A stretch of 64,000 nt of DNA from Lepus europaeus (lineage: Eukaryota > Chordata > Mammalia > Lagomorpha > Leporidae), in assembly GCF_033115175.1 (NCBI RefSeq), contig NC_084837.1:10678266-10742265 (forward strand), in the 5' to 3' direction. Shown here piece by piece: positions 9,230 to 24,200 of the stretch. How positions within the stretch are numbered: the first letter of the stretch is position 1; every line of letters begins with the position of its first letter. Both the position numbers and the translations under genes were made by a program. The notes below the pieces were generated by a model. It did no database searches. It had not been told where the DNA came from and saw only the letters and a program-made list of their open reading frames with translations.

Positions 9230-12200
9230 CTGCAGAAAAGGAAAGCAAACATTTTGAATCATCAATCTTTTAAGCATGAAGTCAACACCCACATGACACA
9301 TCCTGAGTTTTTCTTCAGTATTCATCACTAAACGCTCAATATAATGACCACCAAGTTCCTCCTCTGGTGGCGAATTTCTTGAGGAGGGAAAGACTTCTAA
9401 ACCTGTCCTGTGGATGTGAGAGAGCAGGACTGTGGTCTCGGGCACTCTCTCAGACCGACCCTGACTCCACCCCGAATACCTGATGCTGAGGGGTGGACAA
9501 GCAGGCCCATGCTGGCAAGCAGAATCCTCTGCAGTGTGGGAACACCTTATCCTCTCTAGTGACCTGTACCGGGAGACGGTGCAAGAAATGGCAGCCATGT
9601 GGAAGGAAGAAATTGTTGACAGGAAAGCAGAATAAAGTAGAGGTTGACAGAAGCAGAGCAAGACACCAGAAATGCGGAGGAAGGATCCTGGCGAGGGTTA
9701 AGGTCCTGGTCTCCCTTCTCACGGTGTGGCCGGTGTGGCCATTGAATTCCACCTTTCATGTCACCCGAGGACCCAGTGCCTGTCCAATCAGTCCCCGTTG
9801 TGTCTGAGCCAATCAGGTTTCTGTCACCAAAAGCAGCCTGATTGAAATACCACAACAGTGACTACAGAGTCAAACCATGCTGATGGAAAGCTGCCAAGAC
9901 AGCCCTGTGTTTACTTTGCTTTCTACAGACTTCTGCAGCTTACGTAAGACATCATTACACGCCTGCGGGCATGTCAGTATCAGTTTCTTTTGGTTTCAGA
10001 ATCACTTTTTAAGACAGAATTCTCGATTCTGCATCCAAATTATCCATGTGCCTCAGGGACATTGTATTTTTCCATCTGAATCATTTTCTTATGATCATTT
10101 TACATTTGGAATCTTTCCCATCCATTAGGTTAACCCCAAAGGTTTCTAATAAACCAGGAAAGCAAGAGAGAGTATTGAAGGCCTGCCACGTGACTGGAAC
10201 ATGAGTGCAATTCTTCTGATGAGGTCACTTTTCCATTATTCTCCTCGCGGGTTAGATACACTATTGCTAGTAATACTGGAGTTCTTGATACTTTGTAACG
10301 CTCCTTCCAGCAAATAACAGGGTGCCTAGGAACAGCGAACCCAGGAGCACCACAATTCTTTGTGTGTATAAATATTAAACAAATTATGGTCATCAAATAG
10401 TTTAACATACCCCATTTCGGAGGGATTGAAGTGAAAAGAAAACAAGAGGGATTTGGAGAAATACGTGCAAACTTAAATTACCCAAAATAAAGTTATACTG
10501 AGCCAGCTGTGCATTTCGTATCTTCTTGTTTAGTGTACAACTATGATCTAAATCAACGTCGGCCATGAACCCTTCTTCGAAAAACTCATTATATACCTAG
10601 GAGAAAACAAAATGCCTTCGTTATGACGTTGTTTACGACAGCCAGACTCCAAGAAAACCATCCGTGTTCCCCGAGGAGGTCCCTGCGCGCTCCAGCAGAG
10701 GTGGTCTGTGTGACATGGATGACAGCAGAAGGCCTAGCCTATGGAAGTCCGGCTTCCACGCCCGTCCTGACCACTTGCTTGGTGGTGGTGGGGGGGTAGC
10801 CAGATGCGGCAGTGTGAGGTGTTCAGGCTGCTTGACCAGCCCAGCTGTCGGGGTGTGAGGATGCCCAGGCCGCCTGACCAGCCCAGCTGCGGTGCTGTGA
10901 GGTGTTCAGGCTGCCTGACCAGCCCAGCACTGTGGGGGCGAGCCCGGGCAGCAGCCCTGCAAGGCAGCTGCGCGAGATCCAGGCAGCGTGGCCATGCCTA
11001 TGGCCCTGGCTTGCAGAAACAGGGATAATACATGTTGCTTTAAACTGCTATATTTTGGGGTGATTTGATACATGCTTAACAGATAATAGTTTCTTTACCC
11101 AAAGAGAGCCTCATGGAAAATAATTGAGGTGTCTAAAAATACCGGCTTCTCAACACACTAAGAAATTATAGTTCTGATGTTGCCACATATTTATAATTCA
11201 TGTGTTACTCCCAATTACTGAAACATGGATCGTTAGAAATCAATGTGTTTATTACGCAGAATCTGAAGTCCCTGACCTACATGGATTGTGGAGCAAGGTC
11301 AGGATGATGTTACCTGAAGTGCGTATTTCTCACAGGTGGGCCCCACAGGGATGACCATGACCTGACGAGGAGATAGCCACAGAGGCCTAAAAAAGAAACA
11401 AACTAGGCATTTTCAGTATCATTTCAGAATGATCAATTACGTGATTTTAAAATAACCAAAGATTTTTTGTTTAAAAGAGAAACTTCTTAAGACTACAGTT
11501 TAAGTAGAGTGGTATAGAAGTGAACCAGACTTTTCTTTTTTTTTTTGACAGGCAGAGTTAGACAGTGAGAGACAGAGACAGAGAGAAAGGTCTTCCTTTG
11601 CTGTTGGTTCACCCTCCAATGGCCGCTGCAGCCGGTGCACTGCGCTGATCCGAAGCCAGGAGCCAGGTGCTTCTCCTGGTCTCCCATGTGGGTGCAGGGC
11701 CCAAGGACTTGGGCCATCCTCCACTGCACTCCCAGGCCATAGCAGAGAGCTGGCCTGGAAGAGGGGCACCCGGGACAGAATCCAGCGCCCTGACCGGGAC
11801 TAGAACCCGGGGTGCTGGCGCCGCAGGTGGAGGATTAGCCTAGTGAGCTGTGGTGCCAGCCTGTGAACCAGACTTTTAAAAGAGTTTTTCAAAGCAGAGC
11901 CGACAAAGGGGAAATCTGGAATTGTGACAGAGGGAAGAATGGGTTGGCAGGTGGGTGCCAGGGCTAAACGTGCACTCTGCATGGAACCCAGAGTTGTGCT
12001 CTGAGCATTTATCCCAGAGAGAGGAAGACTCAGGCCCACACGGTATCCTGTGTGCTAACTGGACAGCAGCCCATCTGTAGTAACCTGCTGTGGCATGAAC
12101 AGCATCTGGCTCCCCAACTCATACAGATGTTTCAATCCCAAGGTCATGGTTGGTGGGCTAGGAGGGCAGAAGCTTGAGCCAATTATGGTGTTCAGGCCAT

Positions 12201-15200
12201 GAGCCTGGGGAAGCCCTTAGATCACTGGGGGCATACCCTTGGAAGGAAGTCTGTGCAAGAGGGCTGGTTCTGAGTTGTGCCTGGCCAGTCTCTGCCTCCC
12301 AGCTTATCAGGTGATCACTTCTTCCCCATACATCGCTATCTTTGCCATCTTTGGCCTATCCAGTGGGGACTGCGTGATCTTGTACTGTGAATCTCCAGAA
12401 CCACAAGCCAAAATAAATCACCTTCACACACAGCTTGTCTTAGGTATTCAGTTGTAGTAATAAAAAGCTAACACACAACGCCAAACTGTAAATGCCCAAA
12501 CATCTTCAACAGGTGAATGGTCAAACTGTGGTATAGTCACACCACCAGCAACAAAAAGGAACCAACTACTGACACTAACAAAACATGGATGGATCACAAA
12601 GAAATTCCACTGAGTAAAAACAGCAATCTCAAAAGGTCACGGAATATTCTATGATTTCACTTAAGTAACGCTCTTGAAATGACAAAACTATGCGTGAGAA
12701 CAGACTTCATGGTTGCCAGCTGAGTGGACAAGAGTAGGGTAGGGCAGCTGCACGAGGGAACTTCAATAAGTGATGGAACTGCCCTGTATCTTACTGGTGG
12801 TGGGTGTGTGATCAACTGATGTGATAAAATCTTACACAGTGAACACTCACACACTCACACACACATGCAGGTGAAATATGAATAAGGTTGGTGGATTCTA
12901 CTGATGCCCACTTCTGGTTGTGACACTGCATACAGTTCTGTAATTAGTACCACGGGGGCAGACTGGGTAATGGTCGTGTCTGGACTCATTTCTGTTATTT
13001 CTTACACATGAATCCACAATTTCTTCAAAATAAAACATTGTTTAAAAAAAAAGGTGGGGGGTGACGTAAGCAGCGTTTGATGTGGGGGCATGTTTACTGT
13101 TGTTTCTGCCATGATGATGATAGTGAGAGAAAGTAGAAGGCGATGCAATGCGGACTACTCCCAGGTCATGCTTCAGGAATGTACAGGTTAACATATTTAC
13201 CTTAAATTTATAAAAACACAATAATACACATGATAAAATTTATAGTGCATCTGATAAAACACAGAAACACCCCGTATAAAAAGGAAGTAAGCATTTCCTT
13301 TTAATCCCTGGCCTCACCCTGTGCCCAGACTTCTCCAAGGGAGCCACGCTTCAACTCCTTCTGCTTCCACTCTTGGGAGACTCCCACTTTGAGTCTGGCA
13401 AGTGTCTGAAGTCTTGGTGTGTGCAATGTGGAGAGTACATCTAAGTCCCGTGATGAAGGACAGCGCCCCTGTGCACTGCCGCCACCTCCTGTGTCCCTCT
13501 CCACCTCATCCACTAATTCCCACAGCTTTTCGCCTCTTTCACTACTACGGTTCCAGTGCAAGAAGCCATCATCTCTCGCCCATGTTAAACTATTTACAAT
13601 GGGACCAACTGGAAAGAAATATAAACACGCTCATTCACACTTAGGTAGCATACGCATTTGCACTTCTCCTGGGATCTAAACACTGCTGCTACCAAGGACC
13701 CTTGGAAGGCCTGTTTGGCCTTCTTAATGTTTCCCATCTTAATGTTCCAGTGTCTCCCCAGACACAGACGTGGGAGAGCACACATTTGATCCTGGTTCTG
13801 CCAATCAGATGCGCAAGTATGGCATGCTGACTTGGGGCACAGTGGCACTCTGTAGGAGGCATCACATGGGATCTGTCTCGCAAGAGAATTTTTGGAGAAA
13901 TCTGTGGCAGTGACCCCAGTGGTGGCCATCTGGTACCTGGTGCCACTGTGGGGCCCCAGGTGAGCCTCGTGATGGGGGCAGCGGACCACGAACACAGAGC
14001 TGAGCAGCACGGGCAGGCGCTCGGCTCGTTTCTTAGACGGGACAAGAGGCCAACACATCACCAGTGGCTAGTTTGCAGCACTACTGCATGCTCAGGGAGG
14101 CACCATCACCAGACGTGCTGTTAGCTGCCAGCTGGTGCCGGAACTGCTCCTGAGTGGAGGCGTCGTGAGCCTCAATGCTGGCTCGGTACCCCTCCTTTGA
14201 TATAAAATTACTCCCAGGCCGGTGCTGTAGCTCAGCAGGTTAAGCTGCCATCTGCAGTGCCGGCATCCCATACAGGTGCCAGTTCAGGTCCCACCTGCTC
14301 CACTTCAGATCCACTCCCTAATGTGCCTGTGAAAGCAACAGAGGATGGCCCAAGTACTTGGATCCCTGCACCCATGTGGGAGACCCACATGAAGTTCTGG
14401 GCTCCTGGCTTCAGCCTGGCCCAGCCTCGGTTGTTGTGGCCATTTGGGGAGTGAACCAGAGGATGGAAGACCTGTCTCTCCCTCTTTCTCTCTGTAACTG
14501 CCTCTCAAATAAACAAACGCATGTTAAAAACAATTCTAGAAGCACTGTGTTTCTGGAAGTGAATATGGCTTAGCAAGTGCATATACAGCGCTGCTGGCAA
14601 AAGCAGGGCAGGAAAGAGCAACGCCAAACCCAGAGTAACCGTCTGTCCTAGTGAGACGTCGCTGGTCCTTTCATGATGAAAGTGATCGGAGGGGATCAGC
14701 CTCCCATGGGTCCGTGCCACCACACTGAGGAAGTTCTCTGATCACCACTGTGGCGGTGAAGCCAGCCACGGTCACTGCTAAGCTCTGCACATCCTCTCCT
14801 CCCAATCGTCATCTGCTGTCCAATCTAATTCCTTCTAAGTTTCTGACCTCGCGTCAAAGCAGCAAGCAGGGCATGGCTCAGTGTGACCTGACACCTCTGG
14901 CCGCGTTTCCTGCCAGGCAGAGAGGGCCCCGAGATGCACCACTGGAGATCCTGCACCCCAGCACACTTCCTTTGCCCCAGCATCCCACATGCGGCTGTGC
15001 CACTGTGGCTGTCCTCTTTGGGTCTGGACCAGTGCACCGTTCAGGTCACTTGTGGGTTTTGCTCCTCAGTCAATAGCCACAGGCAACACCCAAAGGTAAA
15101 TGACGTGGGCTGAAGAGGCGATAGCAGTGCCCAGGAGGGTGGCCCCTGTGTTTCCCAGATGGCAACTGAGTCTCTGAAGGGCTGGAGGCTGGTAAAAGCT

Positions 15201-18200
15201 CTCTAATTCAACTGAGTGCCTTAAAGGTAAATGGTGGTTTTATGCCACTCTTTTTTTTTTTTTTTTTTTCAGTTTTGTTTTCTGATCTGGAAAATTGAAC
15301 AAGAATTCTTTATTTGCTATGTGGGTACTTGCAAATTACAAAGCAGGAGCCACCCATTTTTTCCTGCTGACTCTATCTTGTTAGCCCCGCAGCGTTCCTC
15401 TCCCACATCACTTACCACTTCCCCACGCAGTTTTCTGAGAGAATGGCGACCATCCTTTCCACGGACCCCAGAACGGCTCGATGAATGATCACAGGTCTCT
15501 TCTTGTCATCCCCGTCCTTACTGGAGAAAGAAATTATACCTTGAAGTGTTTCACAGGGTTAGGTAATACGTTTGCCTTCCCACTTTATATCTGACTATAG
15601 ACTTAAGGTTTGTGTTTGGAGATCTCTATTCACATCATTTGTTTTACTGTCCTGTTTTCTCAAAAGACTGCCTTATTTTCTCATTATTTTTACTTTCCTT
15701 TTAAAGACATTTTACGGACAGCATGGAAAACAGAGCCAAAGCCTGGACTCATGCAATGAGCTCCCAGGCGCTCTTCTTTCTGCCAGCTTCACACAATGTC
15801 AACAGAGCCCATCCAACAAGAGACAGACGCACCCCGTTCCTGCCTCTACCTACAGCTCCCGCTGTAAACCTCATCTTTCAACAAGTCCGTGGCAGCTGTT
15901 CTGGAAGTTGACTGATCAAATTCCCTTAACAGACCTGAAACCCACATGACATTCTCCTTACATTTAATAGTTCCCTCCTCCCATCTGGAAAAAAGTAGAG
16001 CAAGCAAATCACATCTGTTAACCACAACAAGGTGAGCCACTCTAAGATCTGTATACCTGTATTTCAGAAGATAAATTTCACTTTATTACAACAAATATAA
16101 TATATGACACAAAATTCTTATGAGAAATTTCTATATAAAACTTGTGCCAGCTAGCTACCACTAACACACATACACACACACCCCAAACAAAGACAGAGAG
16201 ACCCATTGGTAACCCACTTCCGGTTAGTTATAATTGGTCTTGTCACTGCCAATCACTCTGCCAAGGGCAGGTCCAGATGAAATGCAAGCACAGTCTTCCA
16301 TCTCCGTCCCACGGAAAGCTCTGGGCCAGGGGCAGGGAGCCTGTGCCAGTCCTCCACAAACACAGAGGACTCACTTATCCCACAACTGAAGCCACTACGG
16401 AACATTCCTGAATGTTACTTGTTTTTGTGTAGGGAATGAAAGCAAAGCAGAATGACCCTTTTGCAGGCTCCTGGGCTATTCCAAAATTTTTAAAATTTTA
16501 AACAGGTATAGCCTTAAGAAGGGCACATAGTTACACAAACTATGGTCAACATCTGTGCTGATCAGACAAATATTATAATCAATGTCAAGTTCCCCCAAAA
16601 TAATCTCAGCTGCTGTGGTTACAATTACATTTGATTTATAGAGAAATGTGGTGGGAATAGCTTCACAATAGCAATTCTTCCCATTCCAAGAGTGTGGTAT
16701 GAATCTTCATTCAAACCACTCTTTTTTTTTTATGGCTTTTGATAAAGTTTCATGGTGTACATTTCATATAAGCTTATATATTTATACTTCTTGTTAAATT
16801 TATTCCTAGATATTGTATATTTTGATGCTGCTTCTGAAATGTCTTTCCCCATTGCATTTCTTAAAATTGCTAGGGGCTGGTGCTGTTGTGTAAGGGGTAA
16901 AGCCACTGCCTGTGGTGCCTGCATCCCATATGGGCAGTCAGTTCCAGACCCACTTCCACTCCAGATCTCTGCTATGGCCTGAGAAAGCAGTGGAATATGG
17001 TCCAAGTGGCTGAGTCCCTGCACCCATGTGGGAGACCCAGAAGAAGCTCCTGGCTCCTGGCTTTGGATAGGCACAGCTCCATCCACTGCAGCCATTTGGG
17101 GAATGAACCAGTGGATGGAAGATATCTATCTCTCTCTCTGCCGTGTTTCTCTGTAACTCTGCCTTTCAAATAAATAAATAAATTTCTTCTAAAAAAGTTA
17201 TTGCTTATATGAAAGCAAATTGATTTTTGTATTTCTACCTTATATAGTTCGTTTTTTTCATTTGAATCTGTTAATTTTCTAGGTATTTTAACAACTACAC
17301 CTGATGAACATTTTATCTCTTTCAAATATCTGTACTCCCAGAAAGTGATTTCTAGTCATAGTTCAATGGTAGGTTTATTGGCTTTTCCAGCTACGCGATG
17401 TTCCTGTAATTTTCTGATAAACGCTTTTATTGAATAAGGAGATTTCTTCCTCTTTACCTCACAGGAACGAATGCTAAATTTTATACAATGCCTTTCTAAA
17501 TTGTTGATTGTAATAAACAACAACACACACATCTCTGGGTTAAATGGTCCTAGCTTTCTATTCTTAAATTATGACTACCTAAGAAGGGAAGGAAGGGGGT
17601 GGAGGAGAGGAGAGGGAGGGGTAGGGGGAGGCGGAGTGGGGAGAAAGGGAGGGAGAGTGAGGGAAAGAGATCTCTCCACTGCCGGGCCAGGCTGAAGCCA
17701 GGAGCCAGGAACTCAATCCAGGTCTCCTCATGGGTGGCAGGGCCCAAGTACTTGAGCCCTCACTGGCTGCCTCCCAGGGTGTGCATGAGCAGGAAAACGT
17801 GGAGTGGAGCTAGGACTTGAACCTGTGTACTCCAACTCAGAATGTGGGCATCCTATCCCTGGCTCCCTTACTTTCTTGGGAGAGTCCTTACTTGATCACG
17901 GTGATGGCCTTGACACCTGGTTTGGTTCCTGTTAGGATGGTATAAGCCTGGTCTGCCTGTCTCTCTCACTGAATGAAACAGCCGCGGGGGTGGGGGATGG
18001 GGATGCTCGGGGCAGCTACCTGAGGACCTTGAGAATGCCATGGTAACAAGTGGTTGCAGAAGAAGACCAGAAACGGAAGGACCACCAAACCAGCAGAGAA
18101 TTTCCTGTAATTTTGTCTTCCAGTTTCCTGTGGTCTACACTCAAAGGCCAGCCCAGGAAAAGCTTCCGGGGAACCCTCATTTTCTGACCGAGGGATCAGA

Positions 18201-21200
18201 AAGATAACTCCTCCAAGTTTTAGAAACAGCGGGAGAGCAGGGGTCCTGGGTGTCTTCTGTTCTCCCCAGCTCACGTGCCCCCACAGCAGAGAATAAACAG
18301 GCACCTAAGATTCCGAGAACGGGGGTCCTTTCCTGGTCCCGAGGCCATGGGGTTTTTCCCGACTGCTTCTTCCCCCTCTCCAGCCTCCCGAGCCCGGTCT
18401 CTGCCACACAGGCGGTCATGGAAACAGCCTGGTGGAGTGCGGACGTAAGTCCCAGCGAAACCAAATGTGTCAGGAGAATCAACAAAAGCAGGAGCTCAAA
18501 AGAGAGACAGTGAACTCACTCGGCCTCACCTCCGAGCCGCACGTGCAGAGCTGCGAACTGCACACAAAAGGCCTATGTTACTGAATTTTGGGAGCTGACC
18601 ACTGGGTGGCGTGCAAACAGGACAGAGCTACCCATCAGTATAACTGAGCTGACATGGGGACCACAGCCCACAGAAGGTAGGCTGGAAACCAGGACATGAA
18701 CCTAACCGGGCAGACTGATGTTACCGTGGAGAAACCAATACTTTCATTAGGAAATATCATAATCAAAATTTCCAGGATTCAATTCACAATTACTTGGCAT
18801 AGGAACCATGAGGAAAATCTCAATTTGCGAAGACATCCCTAACCTCCCCCAACAACAGCACAGTCCAGCAGTGAGATGACGCCGATGAGGGCGTTAACCA
18901 GGACCAGGACACAGGATGAAGTGGACAGGGAGATTAAAATCTCAGAAACAGAAGACATAAAGAACAGGAATTTTAGAACCGGAGAATACGACGACAGATC
19001 TAGAGAAAGTCACTGGCCGGACAAAGGAAATGACAGGTGGTATCAGTGAACTCAGAGACAGAGGAACACAAAGTGTCCAATCTGAAACACACACACAAGA
19101 AACGCTGAATAAAACACAAACAGAACCTCAGAACACTGAGACTAGAGCCAAGGGTCAGGTATTCAGGTCACCTGAGTCTCAAAAGCAGAGAAGAAAAAGT
19201 ACAGTGCCACCAAAATCCGGAAAAAGCAACGGCTGAGAACTGTTCGATTTTGGCAAAATACGGAACTTACAGATGTAAGCAGCCCAGCACACCCCCAAGG
19301 AAGTCCACAGTCACACCTATCACAATCAAACTGCAGAACACCAAGACAAAGAGCAAGAGCAGAACGACATGTGACACAGAAGGAGAAACGGTACAGGTTC
19401 ATCATCAAAACCATGAGGACGGGAGGACGTGGAGCAACGTCTTTGAAGTGCTGAAAGTACGCTGACTGCCATCCCAGAACTCTTCAAGGGTCCTTTAAGA
19501 ACAAAAGTAAAACGGAGACGTTCTCACGTGAAGGAAAACTAAGACAACTCACCGCCGGCAGTTCAGCTTTCAATGAACTGTTCAGTTCAGCTTTCAATGA
19601 ATTGTTCAAGTATTTTCAGATGTAAAAGAAAGGATTCTATGGATAAAATGAATTATCCTCTATTTATTACATAAAATAAACTCAAAGTTTAAAATCTTCC
19701 AATAGGAAGCCTATAATACTAAAGTTTCAATGGCAAATTCTACCAAACACCCAAAAAAGAAGTTACACCAATTCTAGTAATGTTTTCCATAAAACCAAAA
19801 AGAATAGAACACTTCCTAACTTGTTTTATGAGGCCAGTATCACTCAGATACTGAAACCAGTCAAAGATAATACAAGAAAACTACAGCTCAATATCCCACA
19901 TGAACATATATTCAAACATCCTCAACAAATAATTAGGAGACTGAATCTAGCAACAATGATACTCCATAACCAAATGAGTTCATCCCAGCCATGCAAGGCT
20001 GGTTCAATATTCTAAATCAATGCAATCCACCATATTGGCATGTTAAAGAAGAAACCTCACAAGGTCGTATAAATTTATACTGAAAAATAATTTAACAAAA
20101 CTCAATACCTACTTCACGTAATAATAACATAAAAACCCCTAGAAAACTAGAAATATTGGGGGAACTTCTTCAACTTCAGAAAGAGCATCTATGAAACACC
20201 CATACCTAACGCTATACTGAATGGCAAAACACTGTATGCTTTTCTCCTAGACTGGGAACAAAGTAAGCGTGTCCCTTTCATCCCTCTTATTTTAGCACAG
20301 CGCTAGGTCACTATTCAGAAGTCTTGTTATTACTAACCTACTTATTCAGCTAGAAGTTCTAGCCAGTGCAATATGGCCAGGGAGGGCAATCAGAAATGAA
20401 GAGTTAAGCTGTCCTCAGTTGCAGAGGGTATGACTAGTTACAGGAAATTCTGCCAAAAAAAAAAAATAAATAAACAACTTTTCTAGAACTAATACAAGCA
20501 GCGAAAACATGGATAAACAATTAGGACTACAGTAACATTTACACTCATTCCCCAAAGTGACATGCTTGGATATTTCTACACATACAATTGGTGCTACATC
20601 TAACAAGATATCCCTAGGACTTCCACGCTGAAATCTAGAAAAACTGGAATTCTCCATGTAGTTATCAGTTCTGGCCAAACTGCCCTCCTGAAGTCACGTG
20701 ATTCAAATCAAAATTCTCACCAAAATGTTTGGTAAATTACTAAAAGCTAAACAATCCAAATAGAAACAATTCTGAAGAATAAAGAATTCACTTTCCCTAA
20801 TTTGAAGACTTACTACACAAAGCTACAATAATCAAGGCAGTACAGACTGATAAAAGGATAGTCAGTGGATCATAACAGAACTGAAAATCTAGAAACAGAC
20901 CCAGATAAGTACATCAAACTGGTTTTTCATAAAGACAAGACATCAAGGGGTCAGCATTGTTCTGCAGCAGGTTACGCCTCTGCCTGCAATGCCAGCATCC
21001 CTTACAAGGACTGGTTCGAGTCCAGGCTGTTCCACTTCCTATCCAGCTCCCTGCTAATGCACCTGGGAAAGCAGCAGAAAATGGTCCAAGTGCTTGGGCC
21101 CTACACCCACATGAGAGCGCCAGATGGAGCTCAACGGAGCTCCTGGCTTTGGCTTGGCCCAGCCCCAGCCACTGTGGCCACTGCATCCACTTGGGAAGTG

Positions 21201-24200
21201 AACCAGGGGATGGAAGCTCCCTCTCTCTGCCTCTCCCTCTCTCTAACTTTGCCTTTCAAATAGATAAGTAAATCTTCAGAAAAAAAAAAAAAAAAGATAA
21301 ATACATCAAATGAATGGCCAAAGAACAGTCATTTCAACAATGATATTAGAACAATTAGATTTCTAAATACAATGAACCCTAACTCAAACTTCACATTATA
21401 AACAACAATTAACTCTAAGCATATGTTAGATCCATTTTCTAGATACTTATTCTAAAATTTAAAAGTAGAACATTTTGGGGCCGGTGCTGTGGTGTGGCAG
21501 GTAAAGCCGCTGCCTGCAGCACCAGCATCCCATATCTGTGCAGGTTAATGTCCCTCCTTTTCCACCTCTGATCCAGCTCCCTGTTGATACGCCTGGGAAA
21601 GCAGCGGAAGACGGCCCAAGTGCTTGGGCCCCTCCACCCACTGGGAGACCCAGAGGAAGCTCCCAGCTCCTGGCTTTGGATCAGCCTAGCTCTGGCCATT
21701 GCAGCCATTTGGAGAGACAATCAGTGGATGGAAGATCTCTCTCTTCCCCTCTGTAACTCTGCCTTTCAAATAAATAAATCTTAAAAAATAAATAAAAGTA
21801 GAAAACTTCAAAGATAAAATGCAGGAAAGTCTTCACAACCAGTGCTTAGGCAAAGCATTTGTAGTCGCGACGCTAAAAACATGGTCCACAGAAGGAAGCA
21901 TTTACAAAGTAAATCTCACTGATGTGAAAACCTAGATGAATGGCAAAATTAAGATGCAAGAAATGAAGAAGCCAATTTTAAAATGGGCAAAAGGTCTGAA
22001 CTAAAGAGAACACATGAATGGCAAATAAACACATAAAAAGATGTTAACACATTAGCCACTGACGGTACACAAAACACAATGAATGCTACTCCACCCCTAT
22101 TGAATGCTCAGTAGACAAACTTGACAAGACAAGGCGCAAGGCTGTGGAACGTCTGGAACTCCCCTGCACTGCAGAACGCTACAGCTACTAAGCAAAACGG
22201 TTTGGCAGTTTCTTACAAAGTTAAACATACACTTACATGACCCATTTCTAGGTGTTGAGCCTAAAGAAACAGTAACTTCCATTCACTTGAAAACCTACAC
22301 ACCTATGTTTACAGTAGTCTATTCATAATCACCACAAACTGGAAACAATGCAAATGCCCTTGAATGAACGACCAGGTAAGCACATCTTGATGCATTCACA
22401 CAGCAGCACACCAGGATCAAAGGACAGAGACGTGCAAGGACATGGGTGGGTCTCTGAGGCCTGATGCTACGTGAAGAAGCCAGTCTTGTGGCTCCATCTA
22501 TGTGACGCTCCAGAGAGGACAAAACAATTACGATGAGGACCATATTAACGGATACTAAATTGACTGGGCTGAATCCCAATTGAGGAGGCTGGTGTTCCAT
22601 CTACACATGTGTTAAAACCTACACACACACACACACACAGAGCCAATGTCAGTGTATGCCAAGAGACTTTTTAAAACAGAAGTCACTGGCTTGCAGTGAT
22701 GACGTGGCCTTTTTCCCCTGCTTTCTCTGGGAGATTACTCATCCTGGAGACACAGACCCAGTGCCAGCTCTTCGTCATGTCTCCCCAGCTGCCTCCGGGG
22801 AGTTCAGAGCTTGGGCAGTGTTTTGTGTAACATTGTTGAGGTCACTGATGCTATGGGAACTTGTCTTCCTTCCCGCACTTGACCATGTCCTCAGGAAATT
22901 CAAGCTGTTCCTCAACCAGATCACCAGCAGATGAACAAATGTGTGAGGTACTTCAACAAGTTTATGGGAAATGGAATTAAAAGAATTTTATTTTGGTGCA
23001 AAGTTGATAGCTTCAGTTTTTTCCACAAACTTCTGGAAGGCTCCTCATATGCATGAATTCCAAAATTTTTGTTAAATAAACATCTTTTAATTTTTCCATG
23101 AACTTCTTAAAGCACTACTGTATGCTGAGTATACAGTAGGCTAGACATTCACTAAGACTTTTGTATTTATAATATTCAAATGACAAACCATTCAAGTATT
23201 AGTACTCTATTATTTATCACATTCAGTAACTCACCTAACATATGTGAGATTAAATCGAATAGGCAGTTGGAAGTCCAGCTGAATTGTTGCACATTGATGG
23301 TATCTGCCAATAGCATCTTTGATTTTTATATCAATCTGGAAATTAAACAATGTTTGTTAGACAGGTTTTATTTTTCTTATAAATACAGTCATTTTCAAAG
23401 CATATGATCTACTTACTTTAGGGCCATAAAATGCTCCATCTCCTGGGTTCAATTTCCATGGTTTTCCAAATTCCACCAAGCTATTCTGCAGTTGCTATTT
23501 TTTGGAAGAAGAGAACATTTATAACTTCTCCATCAATGTAATTTTTTTTGACAGGCAGAGTTACAGACAGTGTGAGAGAGAGACAGAGAGAAAGGTCTTC
23601 CTTTTCCATTGGTTCATCTCCCAAATGGCCACTGTGGCCGGTGCACTGCGCTGATCTGAAGCCAGAAGCCAAGTGCTTCCTCCTGGTCTCTCGTGCAGGT
23701 GCAGGGCTCAAGCACTTGGGCCATCCTCCACTGCCTTCCTGGGCCACAGCAGAGAGCTGGACTGGAAGAGGAGCAACTGGGACAGAATCCAGTGCCCCAA
23801 AGGGGACTAGAACCTAGGGTACCGGTGCCGCAGGCAGAGGATTAACCTAGTGAGCCATGGCGCCAGCCCATCAGTGTAATTTTACCTTTTTGTCATATAA
23901 CTCACAAAAGTAAACTAGACAGAATAACTGAGTTATCATAAATCTTAATTACACAATATTCAATTCAACAGACATTCACAGAGCATCTTTTATGTTCAGT
24001 GAAGTGTTGAGCTGGGACAACAGGACAATCAAGAGACATGTGCCATCAAGTAGCACCTGTCCACTTGGAGGAGAATTCCAGGTCAGAGTTCAGAGAAGGG
24101 ATTCCCCGGGGCCTTCTTCCATGGCTGCCTCTGCCTTACACCCTGACCGGCGTCTGCCTCCTCCGCCAGTTCCGAGGCCTGCTGCTCCTCCTCACAGAAA

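Larger units (their letters stand above)
18470..22640 (+). mobile_element. L1 body and 3' end, old, in three parts split by two CSINEs
   Basis: Left part resembles an old L1 upstream region (ATCAAACTGCAGAACACCAA). Middle part is a broken ORF2 reverse-transcriptase region (frame with [12 protein letters not shown], many stops). The right part ends ACATGGGTGGGTCTCTGAGG ... GAAGCCAGTCTTGTGG, a known L1 3' phrase, then an AC repeat. CSINEs at 20945-21296 and 21478-21795 interrupt it. Ends approximate; not coding now. Confidence 0.7.

Noticed and set aside
18470..20943. A functional L1 reverse transcriptase
   Set aside because: The ORF2-like frame is broken by many stops and split by SINEs; it is an old relic.
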